This document shows positions 25,214-33,506 of a DNA stretch of 64,000 nt, one piece after another. Under the pieces are notes generated by a model. It did not search any database, was not told where the DNA came from, and worked only from the letters and a program-made list of their open reading frames with translations. Positions within the stretch are counted from its first letter, which is position 1. The number at the start of each line of letters is the position of its first letter. Source of the DNA: Actinomycetes bacterium (GTDB lineage Bacteria; Actinomycetota; Acidimicrobiia; Acidimicrobiales; Palsa-688); NCBI GenBank assembly GCA_021787035.1, contig JAJYMM010000126.1:1-64000 (forward strand). Direction: 5' to 3'. Position numbers and translations under genes: made by a program.

Positions 25214-26320
25214 TCAGAGGGGAAGGGCCAGCAGGTCTAGCTGGCCCTTCCCCTCTTTGGCGAGAGACAGGAGCGTCGCATCGTCCTCGTCGTGGCTGGG
25301 ATCCATGCCTGGCCCGATCACACATAGCCGGTACCCGAGCCGGCGCAGGTGGTCCAGGTACCCTTGGGCGCTCCCCCAGGGGGAGCTGTCGAGCGCGAGC
25401 GGGTAGAACTCGCTCACAAGGGCGGGCCTGTCCCTGGCCAACATGCCTGCCGCTCCCAAGAGCACGAGAGGTTCTGCTCCTTCGACGTCGACCTTGACGG
25501 CGTCGACATGGGCGACGCCTGCCCCCTCGAGCAGCGAGTCAAGCGTGCAGGCTGCCACGACAAAGCTCGCCGGGACCGGTTCCGGGGGCGGACCGTCCAC
25601 CGGCACCACCCTGCCGTTGCTCCCATCGGTCTCGAGAGCGACGGCGCCGGCCCGGTCTGCCAGGGCCGCGGTGAACACCTGGACGTTCGAGAAGCCGTTG
25701 TCTTCGGCGCTCCGCCGGGCGAGTGCGCAGTTGGTCGGGTTGGGCTCTACCGCCACGACGCGCCCGGTAGGCCCCACGAGGCCCGCGGCGAGCATGCTGA
25801 ACCAGCCCATGTTGGCCCCGGCGTCGACGAAGGTTGCCCCCTCTCGCAGCAGGGAACGGACCGTCGCCGTGACATCGGGCTCGTAGACGCCCGTGAGCGA
25901 GATCGTGTGGCCGACCGCGTAGTCGGTCGGGTCGACGTGAAGGAGGAAGCCCTCTACCGTCCTCACCGCCTCGCTTGCCGGCGCAGCACCAGGGCGGCCG
26001 AGGCGGTGGGCCCTCACGAACTCGACGCTCCCAATGAACTCCTTGACGAGGTCGCCGACAGACGCTCCCCCCTCTGCCAGGCGCTCGCGGTAATGGGCCA
26101 AGCCCTCCGTGTCGGCCTCGCGCCCGAGGAGGAGCCGGTAGCAGGCGACGACGTCCTCGAGGTCGGCCGGGTCGTCCCAGAGGCCTTGGCGATCTCCCAG
26201 AGGGGCCCCGTCCGCAGCAGCCCCGTCGGCAGCAGCCCCGTCGGCAGCAGCCCCGTCGGCAGCGGCCCCATCCGCAGCAGCACGGTAGCCTGGGCTGCCA
26301 GGAGCGCGGCCGGCGGGCAC
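25214..26320 (-). CDS. DUF4214-FkbM fusion, SAM-dependent methyltransferase
   Basis: A protein of about 368 residues. It opens with five tandem AADGA units, then a DUF4214-like segment (DVVACYRLLLGREADTEGLA to EFIGSVEFVR), then an FkbM methyltransferase domain with TFVDAGANMGWFSMLAAGLV, VVAVEPNPTN, VKVDVEGAE and PALVSEFYPLAL. Such enzymes methylate sugars of glycans or glycolipids. The frame is open to 26449, but that would overlap the divergent GT4 gene. The GTG at 26320 follows TAGCAT by 7 nt, so I prefer it. Its last codons form one arm of a 17-pair hairpin shared with the convergent secreted-protein gene. Confidence 0.8.
   Translation of the reverse strand: MPAGRAPGSPGYRAAADGAAADGAAADGAAADGAAADGAPLGDRQGLWDDPADLEDVVACYRLLLGREADTEGLAHYRERLAEGGASVGDLVKEFIGSVEFVRAHRLGRPGAAPASEAVRTVEGFLLHVDPTDYAVGHTISLTGVYEPDVTATVRSLLREGATFVDAGANMGWFSMLAAGLVGPTGRVVAVEPNPTNCALARRSAEDNGFSNVQVFTAALADRAGAVALETDGSNGRVVPVDGPPPEPVPASFVVAACTLDSLLEGAGVAHVDAVKVDVEGAEPLVLLGAAGMLARDRPALVSEFYPLALDSSPWGSAQGYLDHLRRLGYRLCVIGPGMDPSHDEDDATLLSLAKEGKGQLDLLALPL
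25216..25256. terminator. Bidirectional 17-pair hairpin
   Basis: Arms at 25216-25232 and 25240-25256 pair perfectly around a 7-base loop, followed by TTTGG on the plus strand. It lies 43 bases past the stop of the secreted-protein gene and inside the final codons of the convergent FkbM gene. Confidence 0.7.
26205..26279. repeat. In-frame 15-bp repeat, five copies
   Basis: GCCCCGTCGGCAGCA units at 26205, 26220, 26235, 26250 and 26265, encoding (AADGA)5 near the N-terminus of the FkbM protein on the minus strand. Confidence 0.9.
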
Positions 26321-26327
26321 GGCGGCT

Positions 26328-26333
26328 ATGCTA
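26328..26333 (-). promoter_or_regulatory. -10 box TAGCAT of FkbM gene
   Basis: TANNNT hexamer 7 nt upstream of the GTG at 26320. It decides the start in favour of the shorter protein. Confidence 0.45.
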
Positions 26334-26406
26334 CCGGCCCGTGCTAGCGCCAGCTCTTCGGCCGGCACCTCGGTGAGGGCAAGTGGGAAATGTCGGGAGA
26401 GAGCTG

Positions 26407-27582
26407 ATGAGACGCCGGGTCGCTTTTGTGAGCCCTCGCTTTGGGGCACAGATCGTGGGAGGCGCCGAGTCGGTGGTGCGCGGGACCGCCCTCGGCCTTT
26501 TGGAGCGAGGTTGGGACGTAGAGGTGCTGACGACCTGCGCCACCAACCCCTACACCTGGGCGAACGAGCTCCCTGAGGCCACTACCTTGGAAGAGGGCCT
26601 TGTCGTGCGCCGCTTCTCGAACGTGCTCGCCACCTCTGCCAGCAAAGAGCACGCCGTGCACGGCCGGATCTACTATGGGGAGCGGCCCTCCCTCGACGAC
26701 CAGGTGACCTGGTTGAACGCTCTTTTCCGCAACCCGGGCCTCTTCGAGGCGATCTTCAGGGCCAAGTACGATTTCGACGCCTTCGTCTTTGCCCCCTACC
26801 TCTTCTGGCCCGCCACGGTTTGCATGCCCGTCGTGGCCGACCGGTCCGTCGTCATGCCCTGCTTGCACGACGAGGTGTACGCGCGGATGGACGTGATGCG
26901 CCACGTGCTCTCGTTGCCCGCGTCTGTTTGGTTCCTGTCGGGCCCCGAGCACGACTTGGCCCACCGCCTCGGTCCCGTGACGCCACAACACAGCGTGATC
27001 GGTTCGGGGATGGACGTGCCGGACTCGTACGAACCCGAGGAGTTCCGTTCCGAGTACGGCATCGATGGCCCGTTCTTGCTCTACCTCGGGCGGCGCGAAG
27101 TCGACAAGGGATGGCCGTGGCTCGTTGAGGTCTTCGCGCGGTCGAGGTCCAACGTCAAGCTCGTGAGCGCGGGGCCTGGCGAAGCCGGCGTGGTCCCACG
27201 CCTTCGCGGCCGGGTGATAGACGTCGGGCTACTGAGCGACGAGCAGCGCAACAACGCCCTCGCCGCCGCGCTTGCCTACGTGCAGCCGAGCCTCAACGAG
27301 AGCTACTCCCGCACGCTCATGGAGTCCTGGCTGGCCGGTACGCCGGCGCTTGTCCGCAAGGGGAGCACCGTCGTCGAATGGCACCTCGCGAACTGCGGGG
27401 GCGGGTTCGCCTTCGCCAGCCCACGCGAGCTCTCGGCTCAGCTCCGGAGGCTCACTTCAGAGACCGGGCTGGGCGAAGAGATGGGCGCCAACGGCCGCGC
27501 CTACGTGCTCGACAACTACCAGTGGCCACACGTGCTCGACCTCGTCGAAGCGGATCTCTTGTCGCTGAAGGCCGGCCGGTAG
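26407..27582 (+). CDS. GT4 family glycosyltransferase
   Basis: A GT-B enzyme of about 391 residues. The N-terminal domain begins VAFVSPRFGAQIVGGAE with the glycine loop of GT4. The C-terminal domain has LLYLGRREVDKGWPWLVEVF and PSLNESYSRTLMESWLAGTPALV, whose E.........E pair binds the nucleotide sugar. It would add a hexose, often mannose or glucose, to a surface glycan. ATG at 26407 with GGGAGAG just upstream is preferred; a GTG at 26383 is also possible. Divergent from the FkbM gene. Confidence 0.87.
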   Translation: MRRRVAFVSPRFGAQIVGGAESVVRGTALGLLERGWDVEVLTTCATNPYTWANELPEATTLEEGLVVRRFSNVLATSASKEHAVHGRIYYGERPSLDDQVTWLNALFRNPGLFEAIFRAKYDFDAFVFAPYLFWPATVCMPVVADRSVVMPCLHDEVYARMDVMRHVLSLPASVWFLSGPEHDLAHRLGPVTPQHSVIGSGMDVPDSYEPEEFRSEYGIDGPFLLYLGRREVDKGWPWLVEVFARSRSNVKLVSAGPGEAGVVPRLRGRVIDVGLLSDEQRNNALAAALAYVQPSLNESYSRTLMESWLAGTPALVRKGSTVVEWHLANCGGGFAFASPRELSAQLRRLTSETGLGEEMGANGRAYVLDNYQWPHVLDLVEADLLSLKAGR

Positions 27583-27619
27583 CGCCTCGGCCCTCCCCCG
27601 CCCCCGAGGGGGGCGCAGC

Positions 27620-28816
27620 TCAGACGAACGCGGCCTCGCCCGCCGGCCCGTCGGGCCACGCGAGGTCGCGGCCCGCCCATGTCCGCCAGATGTCTTCTGG
27701 CCCTACGGCCCAGCGCCGCGACATGGCTGTTCGTGTAGCTAGGGCCCAGGGGAGCTGGGCCGCGACCCCAGCCCTTACGCCCTCGTCCGGCCCGTTGCAC
27801 CACCGGTCCCGAAGGGCCTTGACAACCAAGCGGGACGGGCCGTTGCGGACCATCGTCAGGGTGCGGTTGCGCTCTGACATCACGCGCACCATTGGCTGGT
27901 GCTCGCCTCCCGAACTGGTCGACCCCCGGTGCTCCACGGTTGCCCTCGGGTCATAGACGAGGCGCATGCCAGAGAGCCGCGCCCGCCAGCACCAATCGAT
28001 ATCTTCGTAATAAGCAAAATAGCGTGCAGCAAAAGGACCCAGGCGCTTCCACGTGCTCAACCGAGTGACCAAGGCGGCGCCTGACAGCGCGAAGCGATCG
28101 GCGGGCTGGTCAAAGCGTCCGTCGTCAGGGGCGCCCGAACCGATGTCGCCCGCGTAACCCCGCTTGTCCAGCCACGCACCGGCTCCGTTGACCAGCCTCA
28201 CCACTGGGCCCGGCGGGGCCTCCTCCCCGTCCACCATGACCTTGGCCCCGACGTCGCGCTCGGGGAGAGGCACGTACCAAGGACGGTGGCCCGCCGTCCA
28301 GCGCCACCTGTCCCCCTCCTTGCCACTTTCAAGGCGATGTAAGCCGGGCCCCGTAGAAGCGGCCAGGACCTCGGTGCCCCCGACCTGGACGGACCGCACC
28401 TGGCGCCCCAGGGGCCTCGGGTCCCCGGGCGCGTGCCATTCCTCGTCCGGAAAAGCCACCTCCCGGTAACGGGCCGCGAAGACGAGCTTTGGCGCTACAG
28501 CCGCGACAGTCGGGTCGGCGAGCAGGCGCTCGGCCGAAGAGAGCCAGCCCGGCATGGCGCGAGCGTCGTCATTGAGCAGCGCAAGGAGGTCTCCTTTGGC
28601 CAAGAGGGCGCCTGCGTTGACCCCCGGCGCGAAGCCGAGGTTCACCGGCGAGCGCACGACGACCGCCCCCGCCTGTCGCCCTATGTCCGACGCTCGGCTT
28701 TCCTGCGAGCCATTGTCGACCAAGACGACCCTGTTGGCCTGGTCGACGACTGAGCGCAGGCAGGGCTCGAGCCACTCGCCTGGCCGGTAGCTGACGACGA
28801 CGACGGTGGTGGCCAC
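27620..28816 (-). CDS. GT2 family glycosyltransferase, rhamnosyltransferase-like
   Basis: A 398-residue GT-A enzyme. Seen: TVVVVSYRPGEWLEPCLRSV, VVLVDNGSQE, NLGFAPGVNAG, the DxD-like LNDDARAMPGW and YYEDIDWCWRARLSGMRLVY, the ED.DWCWR motif of WbbL-type rhamnosyl- and related transferases. An insertion of about 90 residues after AVAPKLVFA (Arg/Gly-rich, with WTAGHRPWYVPLPER) is longer than usual. GTG start at 28816, 14 bases after the stop of the upstream GT4 gene on the same strand, so both are likely in one transcript. Confidence 0.85.
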   Translation of the reverse strand: MATTVVVVSYRPGEWLEPCLRSVVDQANRVVLVDNGSQESRASDIGRQAGAVVVRSPVNLGFAPGVNAGALLAKGDLLALLNDDARAMPGWLSSAERLLADPTVAAVAPKLVFAARYREVAFPDEEWHAPGDPRPLGRQVRSVQVGGTEVLAASTGPGLHRLESGKEGDRWRWTAGHRPWYVPLPERDVGAKVMVDGEEAPPGPVVRLVNGAGAWLDKRGYAGDIGSGAPDDGRFDQPADRFALSGAALVTRLSTWKRLGPFAARYFAYYEDIDWCWRARLSGMRLVYDPRATVEHRGSTSSGGEHQPMVRVMSERNRTLTMVRNGPSRLVVKALRDRWCNGPDEGVRAGVAAQLPWALATRTAMSRRWAVGPEDIWRTWAGRDLAWPDGPAGEAAFV

Positions 28817-28830
28817 CCTTGAGCCGCCGC

Positions 28831-30453
28831 TCAGGGCCTGTGACGGCTGGACTTTGATGCCTGGAGCACCAGACGCGCGGTGTCGGCGGGCGTCAAGCCG
28901 GCATCGAGCACCACCACCCCGTCCCGCTTCAGGGTCGAAACGGTATTAGCGAGCCTTTGGGCTGCCTTGTGGGAATGCTTGTCCTGCTTGCCCGGAGAGG
29001 GGGGAGCGTCGACCAGGGCGATGACATGCGCTTGGCCCTCGGAAACGAGGTTTTCCACTGCACCTAGTGACTTGGGGCCGAGCGCCTTGGCCCAGAGCAC
29101 CACAGCGTCGTAGCCTGCGCGCCAGGCGTCCAGCCGCTCCAGGAGGCGCCATGCGAGCACCGTTCCCGGCCCGGCGCTTCCCGGCCCGGCGCTTCCCGGC
29201 GCGCTCTCGGGCGGCGCAAACTTGTCGGAGTCTGCCACCTCCGAGAGCGCCCGCTCGAGATCACTTGGCAAGCCGACCAGAGCGAGCTGGGGCCGTCGGC
29301 GCCAGCGCGGCGGCCGCGAGGACGCTCGCTGCAGCATCTGGCCAAACACCTCCGCCGCGCGGTCGGCTACATCCTTCCACGAAGGCTGTTCGCGTGCCGC
29401 CACGGCGACCAAACGTTCCCGGAAAGTCTCGTCAGTCAACCCCCTTTCGATCGCCGCCGCAATGGCACCTGGGTCTTCGGCCTGGAAGCAGGCCTCGCGG
29501 GGGAGGATCTCGACGAGCGAGGAGTTGTCCCCGGCGAGTGTTGGGGCACCACAAGCCATGGACTCGACCAAGGGCAGCCCGAAGCCCTCGTATAGCGAGG
29601 GGTAGACGGAGAGGGCGGTCGACTGGTACAAGCTCACGAGCACGTCCTCCGCGACGAACCCGGGTATCAGCAGCCGCCCGTCGACGCCGAGCTCCTTAGC
29701 CATGACTAGGTAGTGATTGCGGGTGAGCGGAGGCGCCGCCCCCACGACCACGAGCTGGTGCGCGTCTATTAGCTCGCGAGGCAGGGAGGCATAGGCCTTC
29801 ACCAGGCCATCGACATTCTTCCTCGGGTTGAAGGCCCCGTTGTAGACGACGAAGCCCTCTTCCAGGCCATCCACGCCGGCGCTCGCGACCTTGAAGGCGT
29901 CCTGGCGCGACTCTGCGTGCTGGAATGCCGGCGACGGGGCGCTCCCCACGACCGTGACTCTCGAGCCAGGTACACCCAACACGTCGATGGCATCTCGCCG
30001 CGCGGAGTGGGACAGGGTGAACACCCGGTCGGCTACCCGTACGACCTCACGGCAACAGCGCCATCGCCGCCTGAGCCCGGGGTCTTCCAGGTACCAGCCT
30101 GGGAACAGCTCAGGGATCAGGTCGTACAAGGTCACTGCCGTGAGGAGGCCATGCGCGGCCGCTTCTCGCGGCCAGAACGTGCGGACGGGCACCTCCGGTT
30201 CGAACACGGAGGAAAGGTGGAGCACGCCGCCGTCTTCCCAGGCAGGGGCCATAGTCACCCATTCGGAAAGATCTCCCAGGTCTTTCGGAACCGGGAGCTC
30301 GGGGTGCAAGACGACACTGGCGACGAGGTCAGGGTGGTGCGCGACCATGGCGCGCACGAAGTCCGTGCTGTACCTTGCGATCCCGCGCCCGCGATAACTC
30401 GGGCTCTGCGCGGCGACGAGATCGAAGATGACTTTGTGGCCCCGGCCGCTCAC
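28831..30453 (-). CDS. GT4 glycosyltransferase with extra C-terminal domain
   Basis: A protein of about 540 residues. Residues 1-370 form a GT-B fold: IFDLVAAQSPSYRGRGIARY at the N-terminus, VVYNGAFNPRKNVDGLVKAY, and YPSLYEGFGLPLVESMACG with the E.......E signature. The last 150 residues are a separate domain, joined by a linker with a GSAGPGSAGPG repeat, that looks like a Rossmann-type fold (DAVVLWAKALGPKSLGAVEN, VIALVDAPPS) and is not part of standard GT4 enzymes. GTG at 30453 follows TAGGCT by 8 nt; the frame is open to 30477. The acceptor is unknown. Confidence 0.82.
   Translation of the reverse strand: MSGRGHKVIFDLVAAQSPSYRGRGIARYSTDFVRAMVAHHPDLVASVVLHPELPVPKDLGDLSEWVTMAPAWEDGGVLHLSSVFEPEVPVRTFWPREAAAHGLLTAVTLYDLIPELFPGWYLEDPGLRRRWRCCREVVRVADRVFTLSHSARRDAIDVLGVPGSRVTVVGSAPSPAFQHAESRQDAFKVASAGVDGLEEGFVVYNGAFNPRKNVDGLVKAYASLPRELIDAHQLVVVGAAPPLTRNHYLVMAKELGVDGRLLIPGFVAEDVLVSLYQSTALSVYPSLYEGFGLPLVESMACGAPTLAGDNSSLVEILPREACFQAEDPGAIAAAIERGLTDETFRERLVAVAAREQPSWKDVADRAAEVFGQMLQRASSRPPRWRRRPQLALVGLPSDLERALSEVADSDKFAPPESAPGSAGPGSAGPGTVLAWRLLERLDAWRAGYDAVVLWAKALGPKSLGAVENLVSEGQAHVIALVDAPPSPGKQDKHSHKAAQRLANTVSTLKRDGVVVLDAGLTPADTARLVLQASKSSRHRP
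29162..29206. repeat. In-frame 15-bp repeat, three copies
   Basis: CTTCCCGGCCCGGCG-type units at 29162, 29177 and 29192 (the last degenerate), encoding GSAGPGSAGPG in the GT4 interdomain linker. Confidence 0.75.
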
Positions 30454-30461
30454 AGCCGGCG

Positions 30462-30467
30462 AGCCTA
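30462..30467 (-). promoter_or_regulatory. -10 box TAGGCT of GT4 gene
   Basis: TANNNT hexamer 8 nt upstream of the GTG at 30453. The 17-mer TAGGCTCGCCGGCTGTG is identical to that at 39525-39541. Confidence 0.45.
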
Positions 30468-30589
30468 GTAGCGCCACAACGGGGAACTTGGGCGCTTGCC
30501 GGGCGATAAACGCCCTCTGGCAGCCCGTGGAGCCCGGGTCGCGACGAGCCGATGTTCCTGGACGTAGCGCTAATGAACGGCAAGGCTGC

Positions 30590-30595
30590 TAAGTT
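30590..30595 (+). promoter_or_regulatory. -10 box TAAGTT of GT-B half-protein gene
   Basis: TANNNT hexamer 6 nt upstream of the GTG at 30602, divergent from the GT4 promoter. Confidence 0.5.
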
Positions 30596-30601
30596 CGCCT
30601 G

Positions 30602-31264
30602 GTGCCGGTGTGCGATGTCGTAGTCGTAGGCAGCTACCCGCCGCTGCCGGGGCCGGCTACCGCCGCGACCCTCGCTGCCGTCCGGCGGGCGTGGGACGAC
30701 GGCCGCAGTGTCCGGGTCGTCTCCTATCGCAGTGGTGCAGCTGACCTGGCTGTGCCCGTCGCCGGCCCCCTCGCCGGCCGTCGTCTGCAGCAGGTACGCC
30801 GCCACTATGGTGGGCCACCGGCGGTAGTGCTCGTAGTTCAGGAGGGGGCACCGTTCACCGACCTCCGCGCCCCTCAGCAACTGGCCACGGCTACGGGCCT
30901 GGCACTGGCCCTCGCGAGTTTCCGAAGAGCGACGTTGGTAGTCGCGGAGGACCCCGGCATCATGGCTCCCTCGATGTGGGCGCTTGTTGGGGCCGCGCGC
31001 GAGTGCGTGGTCGGTAGTGAAGACGCGGCGCGGCGGTTGCACCAGCACTACAGGGTGCCGCTCTCGGCCATATCTGTCGAGGAAGCCGAGGCCTACCCGC
31101 CGCTCGCAGCGGGCGTCGAAGCCTCGACGACCGGTCTCTACGACCCGGGAGGGGCTCGAGGCGTGGCTGTTGTGGGCATGCCCGCCGGGTCGCTCGCGGA
31201 GCGGCTGCGTTCTCGAGGTCGTTTGGTGAAGGCCCGACTGCCCGGGCGGCTCCGGCGCGCCTAG
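30602..31264 (+). CDS. GT-B N-terminal-like half protein
   Basis: A 220-residue soluble protein. CDVVVVGSYPPLPGPATAAT resembles the glycine-loop start of GT4 enzymes, and the alternating strands and helices suit a single Rossmann domain. The nucleotide-sugar-binding C-terminal half, with its E.......E motif, is missing. It may be a degenerate transferase or a regulatory or scaffold subunit; function unknown. The stop lies two bases before the start of the subtilase gene, so the two are almost surely co-transcribed. Leaderless start predicted. Confidence 0.65.
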   Translation: MPVCDVVVVGSYPPLPGPATAATLAAVRRAWDDGRSVRVVSYRSGAADLAVPVAGPLAGRRLQQVRRHYGGPPAVVLVVQEGAPFTDLRAPQQLATATGLALALASFRRATLVVAEDPGIMAPSMWALVGAARECVVGSEDAARRLHQHYRVPLSAISVEEAEAYPPLAAGVEASTTGLYDPGGARGVAVVGMPAGSLAERLRSRGRLVKARLPGRLRRA

Positions 31265-31266
31265 AG

Positions 31267-33378
31267 TTGGCGAGCGCGCTAAGGCGGTGGTTCGTTCGCG
31301 CGTTGTTGGCTGGTAGCGGCGTCTGTGGTTCGCTCGCGCTCTTTGCTGCCCCAGCGCCGGTGGGAGCCACCTCTTACCATGTTGCAACGGAGCAGCTCGT
31401 GGTCCAACTCGGCAGCGGAGCTGAGGCTCATCCCGCGTCTGTCCTGGATGCCCTCCCGGGCGGCGCCCCGCATCTCTTGCCCGGCGAGCGATGGGTAACG
31501 AGGCTCCCCGACCTTGAAGCAGCGGCCGTGTCCTCTCAGCTGTCCGGTAGGCGTGGGGTCAACTACGTCTCGCCCGTCGCCCCAATGCACATCGCCAGCG
31601 CCGGCTCGTCGGGTGCCGGGATCGTACCTAACAACCCCTGTTACGACGCGAGTTGTGGCCCCTCGAAGCCGGTCGTCGTGGAGGACCCCGTCCTAGGCGG
31701 GGGCAACACGGTAGTCCACCCCAACGGCCAGACGGACTTTTGGGCTATCGGGGCGCAACAGGCTTGGGCAGTCACGAAGGGCAGTAGCAAGCTGCTGGTA
31801 GCTGTCCTCGACACGGGCGTAGATCCCAACCAGGTGCAGCTGCGCCACAAAGTGATCGTCGGCCCCGACGTGTGTGCCAGGGACCGGCCGCTTTGCAAGG
31901 GGCGCTACGACGCCAATGGGCACGGTACCTTTGTGAGCGGGCTGATCGCGGCTGCGACCAACGACGGCATAGGTATCGCCGGCCTCGGCTGGAAGACGAG
32001 AGTCCTGGACATCAAGGTCCTCGATGACTCGGGCAACGGCAACACTATGGACCAAGCGACGGGGATCTACGACGCCGTCAAGCTCGGGGCCAGGGTCATC
32101 GACCTTTCGTCAACTAATGATCCCTGCAGCGTGAACTCGACGGCCTGCGGGCCCAACCCGGACCAGGAGGCTGCGATCGAGTACGCGATAGCCCACGGAG
32201 TGGTAGTGGTGGCTGCGGCAGGGAATTTCGATTCCGCGAACCCGGTCTACCCGGCCGACTACCCCGGTGTCCTTTCCGTTGCAGCCAGCACCGACCAGGG
32301 TGTAGTCGATCCCGTGAACGGCGGGCCTTATCTCGACTTCTCCGACTACGGCGCAGACGCGAACATCGCGGCACCGGGCATCAACGTGCTTTCCACCTGG
32401 CTAAACGGCGACTATGCCGTGGAAAGCGGCACCTCGTTCGCGGCCCCCCACGTCGCCGCGGCAGCGGCCCTGGTGATGGCCGCCGACCCTTCCCTTACGG
32501 GACCGCAGGTTGCAACCCTCCTCCTAGATACGGCCACGCCACTGTCCCCTGGCGGCTCCAGCATCTCGGGAGGGCTCCTCAACGTGGCGGCTGCCGTCGA
32601 AGACGCCGCAACTCATCACGTGCCGGCGCCAGTCGACGGGTACCAGCTGATCGGCTCGGGGGGTGCCGTCTACAGCGCCGGCATGGCGGCGCCCGAAGGT
32701 TCCCCTAAGGTCCGCCACCTGGCCGCTCCTGTGGTTGCCGGCGTGGAAGCGCCCGATGACCTCGGGTATTGGCTGGTTGCAGCGGACGGGGGAGTGTTCG
32801 CTCTCGGGCCTGGAGCACACTATTTAGGGGGCAAGGCGGGGGCGCGGCTCTCGGCACCCGTGACAGGGATGGCTGCCACCCCCGACGGTAGGGGGTACTG
32901 GCTTGTCACGGCGTCGGGGCAGGTCTTCGCCTTCGGTGACGCCCACGGCTACGGGCCGAGAAGCCCACTTTCGGCACCCGTGACGGGGATGGCTGCCACC
33001 CCCGACGGTAGGGGGTACTGGCTTGTCACGGCGTCGGGGCAGGTCTTCGCCTTCGGTGACGCCCACGGCTACGGTTCGGCCAGCCAGCTGCACCTGCGCG
33101 GGCCAGTCGTCGCGATCGTGGGCACTCCCAGCGGCCATGGCTACTGGCTGGTAGCGAAGGACGGCGGCGTTTTTGCCTTCGGCGACGCTCTCTATTACGG
33201 CTCGGCAGCCCAGACCAAGTCGGGCCAGGCGGTGGTCGGGATGGCGCTCGCCCCGGGCGGCCGCGGGTACTGGCTCGCCGGCACCAAGGGTAAGGTCTGG
33301 GCCTTTGGGTCCGCCCGCAAAGACCTGACCGAGACCCCTGGGACCCCCGGCACCCCAATCGTCGCCGTAACGTCCTGA
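31267..33378 (+). CDS. Secreted subtilase (S8) with C-terminal GYW-FG repeats
   Basis: A 703-residue exported serine protease. The signal peptide ends near PVGATS (about 36). Residues 37-105 may be an inhibitor-type propeptide. The catalytic domain (about 150-450) has Asp182 (AVLDTGVD), His219 (DANGHGTFVSG), the oxyanion Asn in VVAAAGNFDS and Ser390 (ESGTSFAAPHVAAAAAL), so it looks active. Residues 455-703 are about five GYWLV repeats, two of them near-identical through a 120-bp duplication. It starts with TTG at 31267. No anchor is seen. It may mature or shed the neighbouring surface proteins (inference). Confidence 0.9.
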   Translation: MASALRRWFVRALLAGSGVCGSLALFAAPAPVGATSYHVATEQLVVQLGSGAEAHPASVLDALPGGAPHLLPGERWVTRLPDLEAAAVSSQLSGRRGVNYVSPVAPMHIASAGSSGAGIVPNNPCYDASCGPSKPVVVEDPVLGGGNTVVHPNGQTDFWAIGAQQAWAVTKGSSKLLVAVLDTGVDPNQVQLRHKVIVGPDVCARDRPLCKGRYDANGHGTFVSGLIAAATNDGIGIAGLGWKTRVLDIKVLDDSGNGNTMDQATGIYDAVKLGARVIDLSSTNDPCSVNSTACGPNPDQEAAIEYAIAHGVVVVAAAGNFDSANPVYPADYPGVLSVAASTDQGVVDPVNGGPYLDFSDYGADANIAAPGINVLSTWLNGDYAVESGTSFAAPHVAAAAALVMAADPSLTGPQVATLLLDTATPLSPGGSSISGGLLNVAAAVEDAATHHVPAPVDGYQLIGSGGAVYSAGMAAPEGSPKVRHLAAPVVAGVEAPDDLGYWLVAADGGVFALGPGAHYLGGKAGARLSAPVTGMAATPDGRGYWLVTASGQVFAFGDAHGYGPRSPLSAPVTGMAATPDGRGYWLVTASGQVFAFGDAHGYGSASQLHLRGPVVAIVGTPSGHGYWLVAKDGGVFAFGDALYYGSAAQTKSGQAVVGMALAPGGRGYWLAGTKGKVWAFGSARKDLTETPGTPGTPIVAVTS
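32851..33074. repeat. 120-bp tandem duplication within subtilase repeats
   Basis: The stretch from 32851 recurs at 32971. The first 104 bases differ by a single A/G change (GACAGGG versus GACGGGG). The unit is 40 codons, one whole repeat blade, so the duplication is recent and in frame. Confidence 0.9.
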
Positions 33379-33506
33379 GCTGCCCCCCTTGGATGGTTGC
33401 CCTCGTCCTGCCCGGCCCCAGGTCGCCCCATGGCCAGTTGGTGGCGCTGGCTTAGCTCAGGCCTAACTCAATTTTCTGGCCACTTCTGCCGAGATCAGGT
33501 ACGAGA

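Noticed and set aside
26321-26449. Longer N-terminus of the FkbM protein
   Set aside because: It would overlap the divergent GT4 gene start, and a -10 box lies within it, placing the start at 26320.
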